Of a DNA stretch of 41,552 nucleotides, positions 7,294-15,354 are shown one piece after another; the stretch's first letter is position 1; each line of letters begins with the position of its first letter. Under the pieces are notes generated by a model that worked only from the letters and a program-made list of their open reading frames with translations, searched no databases and was not told the DNA's origin. Both the position numbers and the translations under genes were made by a program. This stretch comes from Streptomyces sp. A3M-1-3 (lineage in GTDB: Bacteria > Actinomycetota > Actinomycetes > Streptomycetales > Streptomycetaceae). Location of the stretch: the NCBI RefSeq assembly GCF_024213665.1, contig NZ_JANAVP010000044.1, positions 1 through 41,552 of the forward strand. Reading direction: 5' to 3'.

Positions 7294-8793
7294 ATGGATT
7301 CGTTGAACTCCCTGCTCGACGGCTTCGGTACCGCCCTCACCCCCGTCAACCTGCTCTGGGCGGCGATCGGGGTCCTGCTCGGTACCGCCATCGGCGTGCT
7401 GCCCGGCATCGGCCCCGCCATGGCGGTGGCCCTGCTGCTGCCGGTGACGTACGGACTCGAACCCACCGGCGCGTTCATCATGTTCGCCGGCATCTACTAC
7501 GGCGCCATGTTCGGCGGCTCCACCACCTCCATCCTGCTCAACACCCCCGGCGAGAGCGCGGCCGTGGTCGCCGCCATCGAAGGCAATCCGATGGCCCGCG
7601 CCGGGCGCGGGGCGCAGGCCCTCGCGGCCGCCGCCATCGGCCACTTCGCGGGCGGCATGATCGGCACCATCCTGCTGGTCGCCCTCGCCCCCACAGTCGC
7701 CTCGCTCGCCGTCGACATCGGCGCGCCCGACTACTTCGCCATCATGGTGCTGGCCTTCATCGCCGTCACCTCCGTACTGGGATCGTCGCGCATCCGCGGC
7801 GCGGCCTCGCTGCTCATCGGCCTCACCATCGGACTGGTCGGCCTCGACCAGATGACCGGACAGCAGCGCCTCACCTTCGGCTCACTCCAACTCGCCGACG
7901 GCATCGACGTCGTGATAGTCGCGGTCGGTCTGTTCGCGATCGGCGAGGCCCTGTGGGTCGCCGCGCACCTGCGCCGCTCGACGGGCGAGCCGATCCCGGT
8001 CGGCCGCCCCTGGCTCGCCAGGTCCGACGTCAAGCGCACCTGGAAGTCCTGGCTCCGCGGCCCGGTCATCGGCTTCCCGTTCGGCGCGATCCCGGCCGGC
8101 GGCGCGGAAATCCCGACCTTCCTCTCGTACGTCACCGAGAAGCGGCTCTCCAAGCACAAGGAGGAGTTCGGCAAGGGCGCAATCGAGGGAGTCGCGGGCC
8201 CCGAGTCCGCGGCGTCGGCCTCCGCCGCCGGCACGCTCGTCTCCATGCTGACCCTGGGCCTGCCGACCACCGCCGTCGCGGCCGTGATGCTGGCCGCCTT
8301 CCAGCAGTACGGTATCCAGCCCGGCCCGCTGCTCTTCGAACGCGAACCCGACCTGGTGTGGGGCCTGATCGCCTCCCTCTTCGTCGGCATGGTGCTGCTG
8401 CTCGCCCTCAACCTGCCACTGGCCCCCCTGTGGGCGAAGCTGCTGCGCATCCCGCGCCCCTACCTGTACGCGGGCATCCTGTTCTTCGCGGCGGTCGGCG
8501 CGTACGCCGTCGGCGGCGAGGCGCTCGACCTGGTGATCCTGCTGGCCATCGGCCTGCTGGGGTTCGGCATGCGGCGGTACGGACTGCCGGTGCTGCCGGC
8601 CGTCATCGGCGTCATCCTCGGCCCGGCCGCGGAACAGCAACTGCGGCGCGCGCTGCAGATCAGCGACGGCAGCGTGACGGGCCTGGTCAACACGCCCTTC
8701 TCGGTGACCGTGTACGCCGTGATCGTGGTCCTGCTGGCCTGGCCCTGGCTGCAGAGGCTGCTCCTGCGTCGCCGCCGTAACGTAGCGGCATGA
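7294..8793 (+). CDS. tctA: Tripartite tricarboxylate transporter large membrane subunit
   Basis: The 499-residue main permease of the TTT system, full length for the family. LGTAIGVLPGIGPAMAVALLLP near the N-terminus and GGSTTSILLNTPGE (about residues 70-83) are the conserved TctA signatures that line the substrate path; a second repeat-like motif, GLPTTAVAAVMLAAF, lies near residue 325. About eleven hydrophobic helices are visible. It starts one base after the tctB stop, so tctCBA form one operon. Its stop overlaps the start of a GNAT remnant by ATGA, suggesting that an acetyltransferase gene was once the fourth cistron. Confidence 0.95.
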   Translation: MDSLNSLLDGFGTALTPVNLLWAAIGVLLGTAIGVLPGIGPAMAVALLLPVTYGLEPTGAFIMFAGIYYGAMFGGSTTSILLNTPGESAAVVAAIEGNPMARAGRGAQALAAAAIGHFAGGMIGTILLVALAPTVASLAVDIGAPDYFAIMVLAFIAVTSVLGSSRIRGAASLLIGLTIGLVGLDQMTGQQRLTFGSLQLADGIDVVIVAVGLFAIGEALWVAAHLRRSTGEPIPVGRPWLARSDVKRTWKSWLRGPVIGFPFGAIPAGGAEIPTFLSYVTEKRLSKHKEEFGKGAIEGVAGPESAASASAAGTLVSMLTLGLPTTAVAAVMLAAFQQYGIQPGPLLFEREPDLVWGLIASLFVGMVLLLALNLPLAPLWAKLLRIPRPYLYAGILFFAAVGAYAVGGEALDLVILLAIGLLGFGMRRYGLPVLPAVIGVILGPAAEQQLRRALQISDGSVTGLVNTPFSVTVYAVIVVLLAWPWLQRLLLRRRRNVAA

Positions 8794-8969
8794 CCGACGA
8801 CATCCGCCGCGCCACCGCCGCCGACGTGCCCGCCGTGAAGGCCGTGACCGACGCGGCCTACCACCCCTACATCGAACGGATCGGTAGCCAACCGGTCCCG
8901 ATGGAGGCGGATCACGACGCGAACGTGGCGGCGGGGCGGGTGTTCGTCACCGGTGACCCGGTCGTTTGA
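8790..8969 (+). pseudogene. Truncated GNAT acetyltransferase remnant
   Basis: Starting at the ATG that overlaps the tctA stop, 59 codons encode a typical GNAT N-terminus (MTDDIRRATAADVPAVKAVTDAAYHPYIERIG) up to RVFVTGDPVV, where intact proteins would continue into beta strand 4 and the acetyl-CoA binding loop. Instead TGA follows at 8967, and the downstream sequence does not resume GNAT-like coding in any frame. The acetyl-CoA site is therefore missing and the gene is inactive. An internal deletion joined to unrelated coding is the simplest explanation. Confidence 0.75.
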
Positions 8970-8993
8970 TCCTGCGCCGGGGCGGCGAGCGAC

Positions 8994-9092
8994 GTGTACC
9001 GGGCCGGTGACCGGTTCGTCGTGCACTGGCACGAGGACGGGGACGCCGTCGCGTACGACCCGGAGCGGGGGAGCAGGGCGAGGGTGATCTGA
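8994..9092 (+). pseudogene. Short coding remnant after the GNAT fragment
   Basis: In the same frame after the GNAT stop, GTG at 8994 opens 32 codons reading VYRAGDRFVVHWHEDG and on to a TGA at 9090. The composition looks protein-coding but it is too short to identify. It may be the 3' end of a gene whose 5' part was lost in the deletion that truncated the GNAT gene. Low certainty. Confidence 0.3.
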
Positions 9093-9108
9093 GCCCCGCC
9101 CGCTCGTC

Positions 9109-9585
9109 TCAGCTGAGCAGGCGGTCGAAGCCGCCCTCCCGCGCCAGGAGTTCGAGGGTGTCGAGGGCGCGGCGGGCCTGTGCCGCGGCCTCCGGGTCGC
9201 GGGCGGCCAGGCCGCTCGCCTCGAACTCGTCCTCGTCCAGGCGCAGGACGGAGGACCGGTCCGCCGACACCCACAGGTCGAGGTCCAGGTCCTCGACCAC
9301 CAGCTCGTCGTCCCGGACGACGGCGGGCCTGGTCACGTCGCAGTACCAGCCCTTCAGCGTGCCGTCCCCCGAGCGGACCTCCTTCACGGCGTACCAGCGG
9401 CGGCGCCAGAAGTGCTCGGTGAAGACGTCGCCCGGCTCGAACCGGACGAAGCCGAAGTCCCGGGTTCCCTCGGCGGCCCAGGTGGCGCGGACCGTGATGC
9501 GGTCGCCGTCGTCCGCGATCAGCGTCGCCGGGTAACGGATCTTCGTACGCCCGCCCTTGACGAGAGCGACGGTCAGCTCGCCCAT
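9109..9585 (-). CDS. DUF402/FomD-like protein
   Basis: A 158-residue member of the DUF402 family, whose studied relatives (FomD, nucleoside di/triphosphatases) hydrolyse phosphoanhydride bonds with divalent metals. The conserved W-Y-A-V-K-E-V-R-S, KGWYCDVTRPAV, VEDLDLDLWV and LDEDEFE elements are all present; the Asp/Glu clusters are the likely metal ligands. ATG at 9585 overlaps the stop of the upstream GNAT gene (ATGA), so the two are translationally coupled. An upstream extension in frame reads as antisense of the GNAT gene and is not used. Confidence 0.87.
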   Translation of the reverse strand: MGELTVALVKGGRTKIRYPATLIADDGDRITVRATWAAEGTRDFGFVRFEPGDVFTEHFWRRRWYAVKEVRSGDGTLKGWYCDVTRPAVVRDDELVVEDLDLDLWVSADRSSVLRLDEDEFEASGLAARDPEAAAQARRALDTLELLAREGGFDRLLS

Positions 9586-10523
9586 CAGCTGCCGCCGCCC
9601 AGCTGCTTGACGTGCCTGACCTCGGTCGCCGAGATCTCGTAGCCGAACCACTTGTTGACCGCGAGCATCGGACCGTTGTCCGCGTCGTTGCCGGTGAACG
9701 CCTCCGTGTAGCCGGCCGCCCTGGCCCGGTGCAGGGAGGCGTTCTTGGCCAGCTTGGCCAGGCCCCGGCCGCGGAAGGCGCGGCGGGTGCCGGTCATGGC
9801 CGACGAGTAGCGGGTGAGTCCGTCGGTCTCCGCGGCGCTGAACGCGGCGACCTCGCCGTCCACCACCACGACCGAGGTCAGCTCGCGGTCCAGGGACGGG
9901 TTGTTCCAGGTGTGGCTCAGCCAGTCCGCGTAGTCCGTGAACTCCGCGCCCACGTCGCTTGGCTCGTCCGAGGTGGTCTCCGCATCGGCCTCGAAGAGGG
10001 GGCGCGGGTCGTCGGCGAAGTCCGCGGCGGTACGCAGCTCCACCCCCGGCGGCAGCTCGGACAGCGGCGGCAGCGTGCCGTTCGCCAGGTCAAGCCGCAG
10101 GAAGTGGGCCGGGCGGCTCGGCCGGTAGCCGCGGCGCTCGGCGAAGGTCCGGAACGCGGGCTCGTCCAGCACCCAGGAATAGACGGCGGTGGCGCCCGCG
10201 GCCGCGAGGTACTCCTCGGCGGTACGCAGGAGCAGTGAACCCGCGCCCCGGCCGCGGTGCGCCGGATGGACGTACGGATTGACGAAGGACTGGCCGGGCT
10301 CGGTGCTGTCGTACGCGATGCCCGCCTGAGCCGTTCCGATTACCTCGCCGTGCTCCTCGGCGACCAGGAGTCGGAAGCGTTTGGCCGGGTTGGCGCTCGC
10401 GACCTCGAAGGCGATGCCCCGGGGGGTGGTCACCATGAAGGGGAGTGCGGCGCGTCGCACGCGGACGACCCCTTCGGCGTCGGCGGCGTCGGCGGGGCGG
10501 AAATCACGCACGATCACAGTCAT
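9585..10523 (-). CDS. Tandem GNAT-domain acetyltransferase
   Basis: A 312-residue protein with two GNAT folds. The first domain has the acetyl-CoA loop VHPAHRGRGAGSLLL (about residues 90-104); the second has a degenerate version, GTRRAFRGRGLAKLAKNASL (about 255-275), so both may bind cofactor. The layout resembles mycothiol synthase and other double GNAT proteins, but the substrate is not evident. ATG at 10523 begins MTVIVRDFRPAD, the usual GNAT start. It is coupled to the DUF402 gene downstream and divergent from a short GntR regulator 60 bases away, which may control it. Confidence 0.88.
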   Translation of the reverse strand: MTVIVRDFRPADAADAEGVVRVRRAALPFMVTTPRGIAFEVASANPAKRFRLLVAEEHGEVIGTAQAGIAYDSTEPGQSFVNPYVHPAHRGRGAGSLLLRTAEEYLAAAGATAVYSWVLDEPAFRTFAERRGYRPSRPAHFLRLDLANGTLPPLSELPPGVELRTAADFADDPRPLFEADAETTSDEPSDVGAEFTDYADWLSHTWNNPSLDRELTSVVVVDGEVAAFSAAETDGLTRYSSAMTGTRRAFRGRGLAKLAKNASLHRARAAGYTEAFTGNDADNGPMLAVNKWFGYEISATEVRHVKQLGGGS

Positions 10524-10583
10524 GGGGCGCACGCTATGTGCGGTCCCGGCATGGTCGCCTCCCATTTTTGCGAGAATCGGGCC

Positions 10584-10958
10584 GTGACCTTGAAGATCTC
10601 CATTGACCCGGCCGCCGGGACCGCTCCGTACGAGCAACTGCGCACGCAGATCGCCGGGCAGGCGCGTTCGGGCAGGCTGCCCGTGGGCTACAAGCTGCCG
10701 ACCGTACGGGGGCTGGCCGAGGAACTCGGGCTGGCGGCCAACACCGTGGCCAAGGCGTACCGCGCGCTGGAGTCCGACGGCGTTATCGAGACGCGCGGCC
10801 GGAACGGCACGTTCGTCGCGGCGGCGGGCGACGCGGCGGAGCGGGAGGCGGCGGCCGCGGCGCAGGCGTACGCGGAGCGGGCCGTACGCCTCGGGCTCGG
10901 CCGGGACGCGGCGCGGGCGGCGGTGGAGGAAGCCCTGCGAGCGGCGTACGCAAGGTAG
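10584..10958 (+). CDS. Short GntR (YtrA-type) regulator
   Basis: A 124-residue YtrA-subfamily GntR protein. It has the winged HTH (YEQLRTQIAGQARSGRLPVGYKLPTVRGLAEELGLAANTVAKAYRALESDGVIETRGRNGTFV) followed by only a short helical dimerisation tail of about 45 residues. YtrA-type regulators commonly control transport or stress operons. The GTG at 10584 gives the expected start VTLKISIDP; a longer in-frame extension lies over the divergent GNAT gene and is rejected. It may regulate the divergent GNAT-DUF402 pair. Confidence 0.9.
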   Translation: MTLKISIDPAAGTAPYEQLRTQIAGQARSGRLPVGYKLPTVRGLAEELGLAANTVAKAYRALESDGVIETRGRNGTFVAAAGDAAEREAAAAAQAYAERAVRLGLGRDAARAAVEEALRAAYAR

Positions 10959-11022
10959 GAGCGGAGCATTCCGCTACCCGCCCCTTTCCGAAACCGGGGA
11001 GCACGCCCCCCGGCCCCCCCGG

Positions 11023-11042
11023 CGCGCCCGCTTCGCGGCGCG
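11023..11042. terminator. GC-rich hairpin between convergent genes
   Basis: CGCGCC (11023-11028) and GGCGCG (11037-11042) can pair across an 8-base loop, between the ends of the GntR gene and the AAA ATPase gene. No U-tract follows on either strand, as is usual for Streptomyces terminators. Position favours a bidirectional terminator. Confidence 0.4.
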
Positions 11043-11069
11043 AGCGCGTGGGTGTCTTGTTGGGCGGGG

Positions 11070-12164
11070 TCAGAGGTACAGGCCCGCGTCTGATTCCTGG
11101 TGCTGGGGCGGGACCGAGGCTGGGGTGTTGCCGCGGCGTAGGGCGTACAGCTCGGCCAGGGTTGCGCCTTCGCGGCCGAGGCCCTCCTCCGTGCCGAGCC
11201 AGTCCACCGCTTCGCGGTGCGTCAGGGAGCCGACCTCGATCCGGGCCAGGCAGCGGCCGGGGCGGACGACCGCGGGGTGAAGGCGTTCCAGGTCCTCGTT
11301 GGTCGTAACGCCGACCAGGACATTGCGGCCCTGGCCGAGCAGCCCGTCCGTGAGGTTCAGCAGCCGGGACAGCGCCTGGCCCGCCGTGTGCTTGGCCTCG
11401 CCGCGGATCAGTTCGTCGCAGTCTTCGAGGAGGAGCAGACGCCAGCGGCCCTTCGTCGTGCCGTCGTCCTCACCGATCGCGATGTCCATCAGATAGCCGA
11501 CGTCGTTGAACAGCCGCTCCGGGTCGAGTACGCAGTCGACCTGGCACCAGTCGCGCCACGAGCGTGCCAGCGTCCGCAGCGCCGAGGTCTTGCCGGTGCC
11601 CGGCGGGCCGTGGAGGAGGAGCAGCCGGCCCGCGATGTCGTCGGGGGTGACCTTCATCAGCCGGTCCATCGCCTCGGCCACCGGCGCGGTGTAGTTGGGC
11701 CGGACCTCCGCCCACGTCCCGGCGGCGATCTGCCGGGTGGTCCGGTGCGGGCCGCGGCGCGGCGAGACGTACCAGAACCCCATCGTCACGTTCTCGGGCT
11801 GCGGTTCGGGCTCGTCCTGCGCACCGTCGGTCGCCTGCTTCAGCACCGTCTCGGCCAGGATGTCGCTGACGGCGGTCACCGTGACATCGGCGCCCCGGTT
11901 CCAGCGCGAGACCAGCAGCGTCCAGCCCTCGCCCTCGGCGAGAGTGGCGCTGCGGTCGTCGTCGCGTGCCGAGCGCAGCACCTTCGCGGCCGGCGGCAGC
12001 AGAGTCACACCGGACTTGACCCGGTCGAGCGAGGAACTGTGGGAGTACGGCTGCTCGCCCGTCGCGAAGCGGCCGAGAAACAGCGCGTCGACGACATCGG
12101 ACGGTGAATCGCTGTCGTCGACGTTGAGCCGGACCGGCAGAGCGTCATGAGGGTTGGCAGACAT
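11070..12164 (-). CDS. DUF5925 AAA-type ATPase
   Basis: A 364-residue protein. The N-terminal half (about 1-150) is the DUF5925-type region (DALPVRLNVDDSDSPSDVVDALFLGRFATGEQPYSHS). The C-terminal half is an AAA ATPase with Walker A GPPGTGKTS, Walker B RLLLLEDCDEL, sensor 1 GVTTNED and a following arginine in RPGRCLARIEVG. It looks catalytically complete. The role is unknown; such proteins may remodel a partner. The start is ATG at 12164, with ATG at 12173 three codons upstream as an alternative; neither has a strong ribosome binding site. No co-operonic partner is evident: the next gene upstream on this strand is the deacetylase, about 50 bases away. Confidence 0.88.
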   Translation of the reverse strand: MSANPHDALPVRLNVDDSDSPSDVVDALFLGRFATGEQPYSHSSSLDRVKSGVTLLPPAAKVLRSARDDDRSATLAEGEGWTLLVSRWNRGADVTVTAVSDILAETVLKQATDGAQDEPEPQPENVTMGFWYVSPRRGPHRTTRQIAAGTWAEVRPNYTAPVAEAMDRLMKVTPDDIAGRLLLLHGPPGTGKTSALRTLARSWRDWCQVDCVLDPERLFNDVGYLMDIAIGEDDGTTKGRWRLLLLEDCDELIRGEAKHTAGQALSRLLNLTDGLLGQGRNVLVGVTTNEDLERLHPAVVRPGRCLARIEVGSLTHREAVDWLGTEEGLGREGATLAELYALRRGNTPASVPPQHQESDAGLYL

Positions 12165-12215
12165 GGCGCCCATGATCCGGCACGGCAAGGCCCTTTGCAC
12201 CCAGGTTTCGCGGTA

Positions 12216-13091
12216 TCACAGGTCCGGCCTCCGGCTGGTACGGAAAACCCTGCGGCCCGCCCGTACCAGCGCATACCCCTTGGTGAGGGCCCGGTCGCGG
12301 GCGAAGTTCCGGGCGATCGCCCGGCCCTCGACCAGCCGCTCGAACTCCTCGATCCCGGTATGGCGCCGTACCGTCAGCCGCTCCAGCGCATACGGACCCT
12401 GACGGCGACGCGCGAGTGCGTTGCCCACCGCGAGCGACTGCCCGTACCCGGCGTCGCGAACGGTACGCCGGACCCGCCGGCTGGAGTAACCGTACGGGTA
12501 GGCGAAGGACACCGGGGGTGCCCCGAGCTGCCCGGCGATGATCTCGTTGCAGCGCCGGATCTCGAAGGTCAGCTGGTCGTCCGCGAGTTGGTCGAGCTGC
12601 GGATGGGTGTGGCTGTGTCCGCCGATCTCGGTGCCGGCCGCGGCGATTTCGCGTACCTGGTCCCAGTCGAGCATGGTGTCGGGCGCGCCGCCGCAGTCGT
12701 CCGGGCCGCGCAGCCAGCCGGTGGAGACGAACAGGGTCGAGGCGAAGCCGTGCTTGGCGAGGACGGGGAGGGCGTGCCGGTGCACGCCCTCGTAACCGTC
12801 GTCGAAGGTGATCAGCACGGGCCGCCGCGGCAACGCTCCGAAGGAGCGCCAGGCAGCGGCCAGTTGCGCTGTGGTCAGCGGGGTGAAGCCGCGGTCGCCG
12901 AGCAGGTCCATCTGCTCGGCGAACGCCTCCGGGGTGACTGAGAGTCCATGGGTCGCGGGCGCCGGGGTGCGGGCGACCGCGTGGTACATCAGGATCGGCA
13001 CCGGGGGGATGGTGGTCCGCGTCCGCGTCCGCGTCCCGGTCCCGGATACGGACACGGAGGATCCCGGGGGGTCCGGGTGCCCCGTGGTCAT
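12216..13091 (-). CDS. Polysaccharide deacetylase family protein (CE4/NodB)
   Basis: A 291-residue protein with a NodB-type deacetylase domain. Motif 1 is LITFDDGYEG, motif 2 is GGHSHTHPQL, and motif 3 is SFAYPYGYSSR, giving the Asp-His-His metal triad. It should remove acetyl groups from a glycan. There is no clear export signal; the N-terminus is a short linker with an Arg-Thr dipeptide run encoded by a GTCCGC-like hexamer repeat (about 13016-13035). It is the last gene of a three-gene operon; its ATG overlaps the stop of the glycosyltransferase before it (ATGA). Confidence 0.92.
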   Translation of the reverse strand: MTTGHPDPPGSSVSVSGTGTRTRTRTTIPPVPILMYHAVARTPAPATHGLSVTPEAFAEQMDLLGDRGFTPLTTAQLAAAWRSFGALPRRPVLITFDDGYEGVHRHALPVLAKHGFASTLFVSTGWLRGPDDCGGAPDTMLDWDQVREIAAAGTEIGGHSHTHPQLDQLADDQLTFEIRRCNEIIAGQLGAPPVSFAYPYGYSSRRVRRTVRDAGYGQSLAVGNALARRRQGPYALERLTVRRHTGIEEFERLVEGRAIARNFARDRALTKGYALVRAGRRVFRTSRRPDL

Positions 13092-14164
13092 GCGGCGTCC
13101 CCTCCTCGTCCGCGGATCTCTCCGGCGGAGGCCGGCAGCCCGCGCACCGGAGGTACCACCGCCAAACCCGGTGCGTGCCCACCGATGGGCTCCGCCGTGA
13201 AGGTCGTGCCTCCCCGGCGGGCGCGGAGGCTGCCGAGCAGATATCCGCCCGCCGCGGCCGCCACGCCGGCGACGATCGCGCCCGCCCGCCCTGCCCCGCC
13301 GGGGCGGCCGAGCAGTGCGTCGCGCAGCCCGCGCGCCACGCCCGCGGGCAGCACCCGGGTGGTGTAGCGGCGCTCGGATTCGAGCCCCTTGTCCGCACCC
13401 ACACTGCGGGCCACCAGCGCCTTGGACAGGCCTTCCGCGTACGCCCGGGTGCGGAAGTAGCCGAACCGCTCCCGCACCGCAGGGACCTTGTGATGGATGA
13501 CTGCCCGGTCGTCGATCAGCAGCACCGCCTGCGGCAGCGCCTTGCTGAGCCGGATGCACAGCTCGGTCTCCTCGCAACCCAGCGGCCGCTTGTCGCCGTC
13601 CCGGCCGATGCCCGTGGCGAAGCCTCCGGCGGCGTCGAAGGCCGTCCTGCGGAAGGAGGCGTTCCCGCCGAGTACGTTGCGGACCCGCACCTTCCCCTCC
13701 GGCAGCCCCCGGTACGTACAGCCGACGACCCAGTCGAATTCCTCGGGGAACCAGGCGGGCCTGCGGCGCGAGGCCCAGACCGGCATGGTCCGGCCGCCGA
13801 CCGCCATCACGCGGGGATCCGCGTACGCGGCGGCGAAGTGGCGCAGCCAGTCGCGCTCTGCGACCGCGTCGTCGTCGAGGAACGCGAGGATCGAGCCCCT
13901 GGCGGCGGCGATTCCGGTGTTGCGGCCGGCGGAGAGGCCGCGGGGGCCCGCATTGGCGAGCACCCGCACCGCCGCCCTGGTCTCCTTGTACTCCTTGTAC
14001 TCCGCGCCGAGCCGTTCCAGCAGTGCCGGATTATGGTCCACCACGAGCAGCGTCTCGAGCGCGGGCAGGGACTGGCACCGCACCGAGGAGACCGCCGCGA
14101 GGATGTCCTCCCAGCGCTCCTCGGTGTAGACGCAGATCACCACGGAGATGTCCGCCTGGTTCAA
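13088..14164 (-). CDS. Family 2 glycosyltransferase (second in operon)
   Basis: A 358-residue GT2 enzyme. VVICVYTEERWEDI opens the nucleotide-binding fold, ILAFLDDDAVAERDWL contains the D-x-D metal site, GGNASFRRTAF and GCEETELCIRL give the acceptor-side glycine patch and the E-E/D catalytic base region. A hydrophobic patch near residue 300 (AGAIVAGVAAAAGGYLLG) suggests membrane contact. The start is TTG at 14164, overlapping the stop of the preceding gene (TTGA), with GGAGAGG a few bases upstream. It probably extends a surface or exported glycan made on the lipid carrier loaded by the preceding enzyme. Confidence 0.92.
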   Translation of the reverse strand: MNQADISVVICVYTEERWEDILAAVSSVRCQSLPALETLLVVDHNPALLERLGAEYKEYKETRAAVRVLANAGPRGLSAGRNTGIAAARGSILAFLDDDAVAERDWLRHFAAAYADPRVMAVGGRTMPVWASRRRPAWFPEEFDWVVGCTYRGLPEGKVRVRNVLGGNASFRRTAFDAAGGFATGIGRDGDKRPLGCEETELCIRLSKALPQAVLLIDDRAVIHHKVPAVRERFGYFRTRAYAEGLSKALVARSVGADKGLESERRYTTRVLPAGVARGLRDALLGRPGGAGRAGAIVAGVAAAAGGYLLGSLRARRGGTTFTAEPIGGHAPGLAVVPPVRGLPASAGEIRGRGGDAA

Positions 14165-15024
14165 GACACCTCTCCCCGGTTGGCGTTGAGAGTGAGGGAC
14201 GGGGAGAGCCGTCTGCGCCGGCGGGTTCCCTGTTCCTTGAGGATGACCTTGAGAACGCGCAGACCGTCACGCACGGCGCGCAGATTGCTGACACCGTGGA
14301 TCCGCAGGTACTCGTGGCTCGGGATCTCCTGGACTCTGAGCCCGGCCTTGACGACGCGGATGTTCATCAGCGTCTCGACCTCGAACCCGGTGCAGTCCAG
14401 CGAGATCTTGTCGAGGCAGTGGCGCCAGAAGGCGTTGTAGCCGTAGCAGAGATCGGTGTAGCGCGCGCCGAACTTGGCGTTGACGACGGCACACAGGACC
14501 CGGTTGCCCAGCTTGCGGACCGGCGTCATGTCGTCCGTACCGCCGCCGTTGGCGAAGCGGGAGCCCTTGGCGAAGTCGGCTCCGCCGACGAGTGCCGACA
14601 CATAGGAGACGATCTCGCCGCCGTCCGCCGAACCGTCCGCGTCGACCATCACGATGATGTCGCCCGTGCAGGCGGCGAATCCGGTGATCAGCGCATCGCC
14701 TTTGCCTTTTCCGCGCTGCTTTACGACCTTGACGCCCGGCCAGAGATCTTGTGCGACCTGAACCGTGTCGTCCGTCGAATTCCCGTCGACGAGAACGACT
14801 TCGTGGATCCAGTCGGGCAGGGTCTTGAATACGTAGGGAAGATTCTCCGCCTCGTTCATCGCGGGGATCACAACGCTCACCGGTGGCGCTATGGCGAGGT
14901 GGGAGGAGACCCGTCGGTACTGGCCGGGTATTCGGCCGGCGCCGGTCTCGGACGTGTTGCCGTTCCGCGACGGCAGGATTAACGGATCTTGCCCCGGAAT
15001 CGCAGGGCGAAGGAATGAGCTCAT
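14161..15024 (-). CDS. Polyprenyl-phosphate glycosyltransferase-like GT2 with an early TTA codon
   Basis: A 287-residue GT2 of the DPM/polyprenol-phosphate sugar transferase type: VSVVIPAMNEAENLPYVF, VVLVDGNSTDDT, GKGKGDALITGF and the D-x-D motif VMVDADGS. It should load a sugar onto a polyprenyl phosphate at the cytoplasmic membrane. ATG at 15024 is chosen because it has GAGAGGG upstream. Codon 15 (14980-14982) is TTA, read only by the bldA tRNA in Streptomyces, and this is the first gene of a coupled operon (GT2, GT2, deacetylase). Expression of all three may therefore be tied to development. It is only the second TTA codon seen among the genes of this window. Confidence 0.92.
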   Translation of the reverse strand: MSSFLRPAIPGQDPLILPSRNGNTSETGAGRIPGQYRRVSSHLAIAPPVSVVIPAMNEAENLPYVFKTLPDWIHEVVLVDGNSTDDTVQVAQDLWPGVKVVKQRGKGKGDALITGFAACTGDIIVMVDADGSADGGEIVSYVSALVGGADFAKGSRFANGGGTDDMTPVRKLGNRVLCAVVNAKFGARYTDLCYGYNAFWRHCLDKISLDCTGFEVETLMNIRVVKAGLRVQEIPSHEYLRIHGVSNLRAVRDGLRVLKVILKEQGTRRRRRLSPSLTLNANRGEVS

Positions 15025-15047
15025 GAGTCTTTTCCCTCTCGTCCGGT

Positions 15048-15071
15048 GGACTGCCCGCCCCCGGGCAGTCC
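15048..15071. promoter_or_regulatory. Hairpin in the leader of the glycosyltransferase operon
   Basis: GGACTGCCCG (15048-15057) and CGGGCAGTCC (15062-15071) form a perfect 10-bp inverted repeat with a 4-base loop, 24 bases upstream of the first glycosyltransferase start. It could be an mRNA leader hairpin or an operator. No anti-terminator or riboswitch fold was recognised. Confidence 0.5.
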
Positions 15072-15354
15072 GGATGAGTGTCCGGTTCGAAAGGGGGGTT
15101 CTCACTCAGGTCATGACGGCATGGCGCACCGTACTGGCTGGGTGAGCTGGCAAAACTGGCCGCGTCGGCCCGTGACTTGGCACAAGTTGGCACAAGTCGG
15201 TGACCGAGTACGGCACCCCCCTACCGCGCCCCGCCCCGGAAACCATCGCGACGCTAGAGCCCTCCCCTGAGCCGCTTTGCATGATGGTCCGATGCGGGTG
15301 GATGTACGACGGTATTGATGATTGAGACTGTATGGCAAGACCTGCACTGAGGTC
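15072..15354. other. Rest of the 330-bp gene-free region; tandem TTGGCACAAG repeat
   Basis: Between the glycosyltransferase start (15024) and the membrane protein stop (15355) no gene is supported. TTGGCACAAG is directly repeated at 15177-15186 and 15187-15196, about 150 bases upstream of the operon start, a plausible activator site or promoter part. The remainder is less GC-rich around 15295-15354 and probably holds the terminator or 3' end of the membrane protein gene. Confidence 0.45.

Noticed and set aside
15177..15196. Sigma-54-like promoter (TGGCAC element)
   Set aside because: Streptomyces lack sigma-54 and the second half does not match TTGC at the correct spacing; kept only as a tandem repeat.
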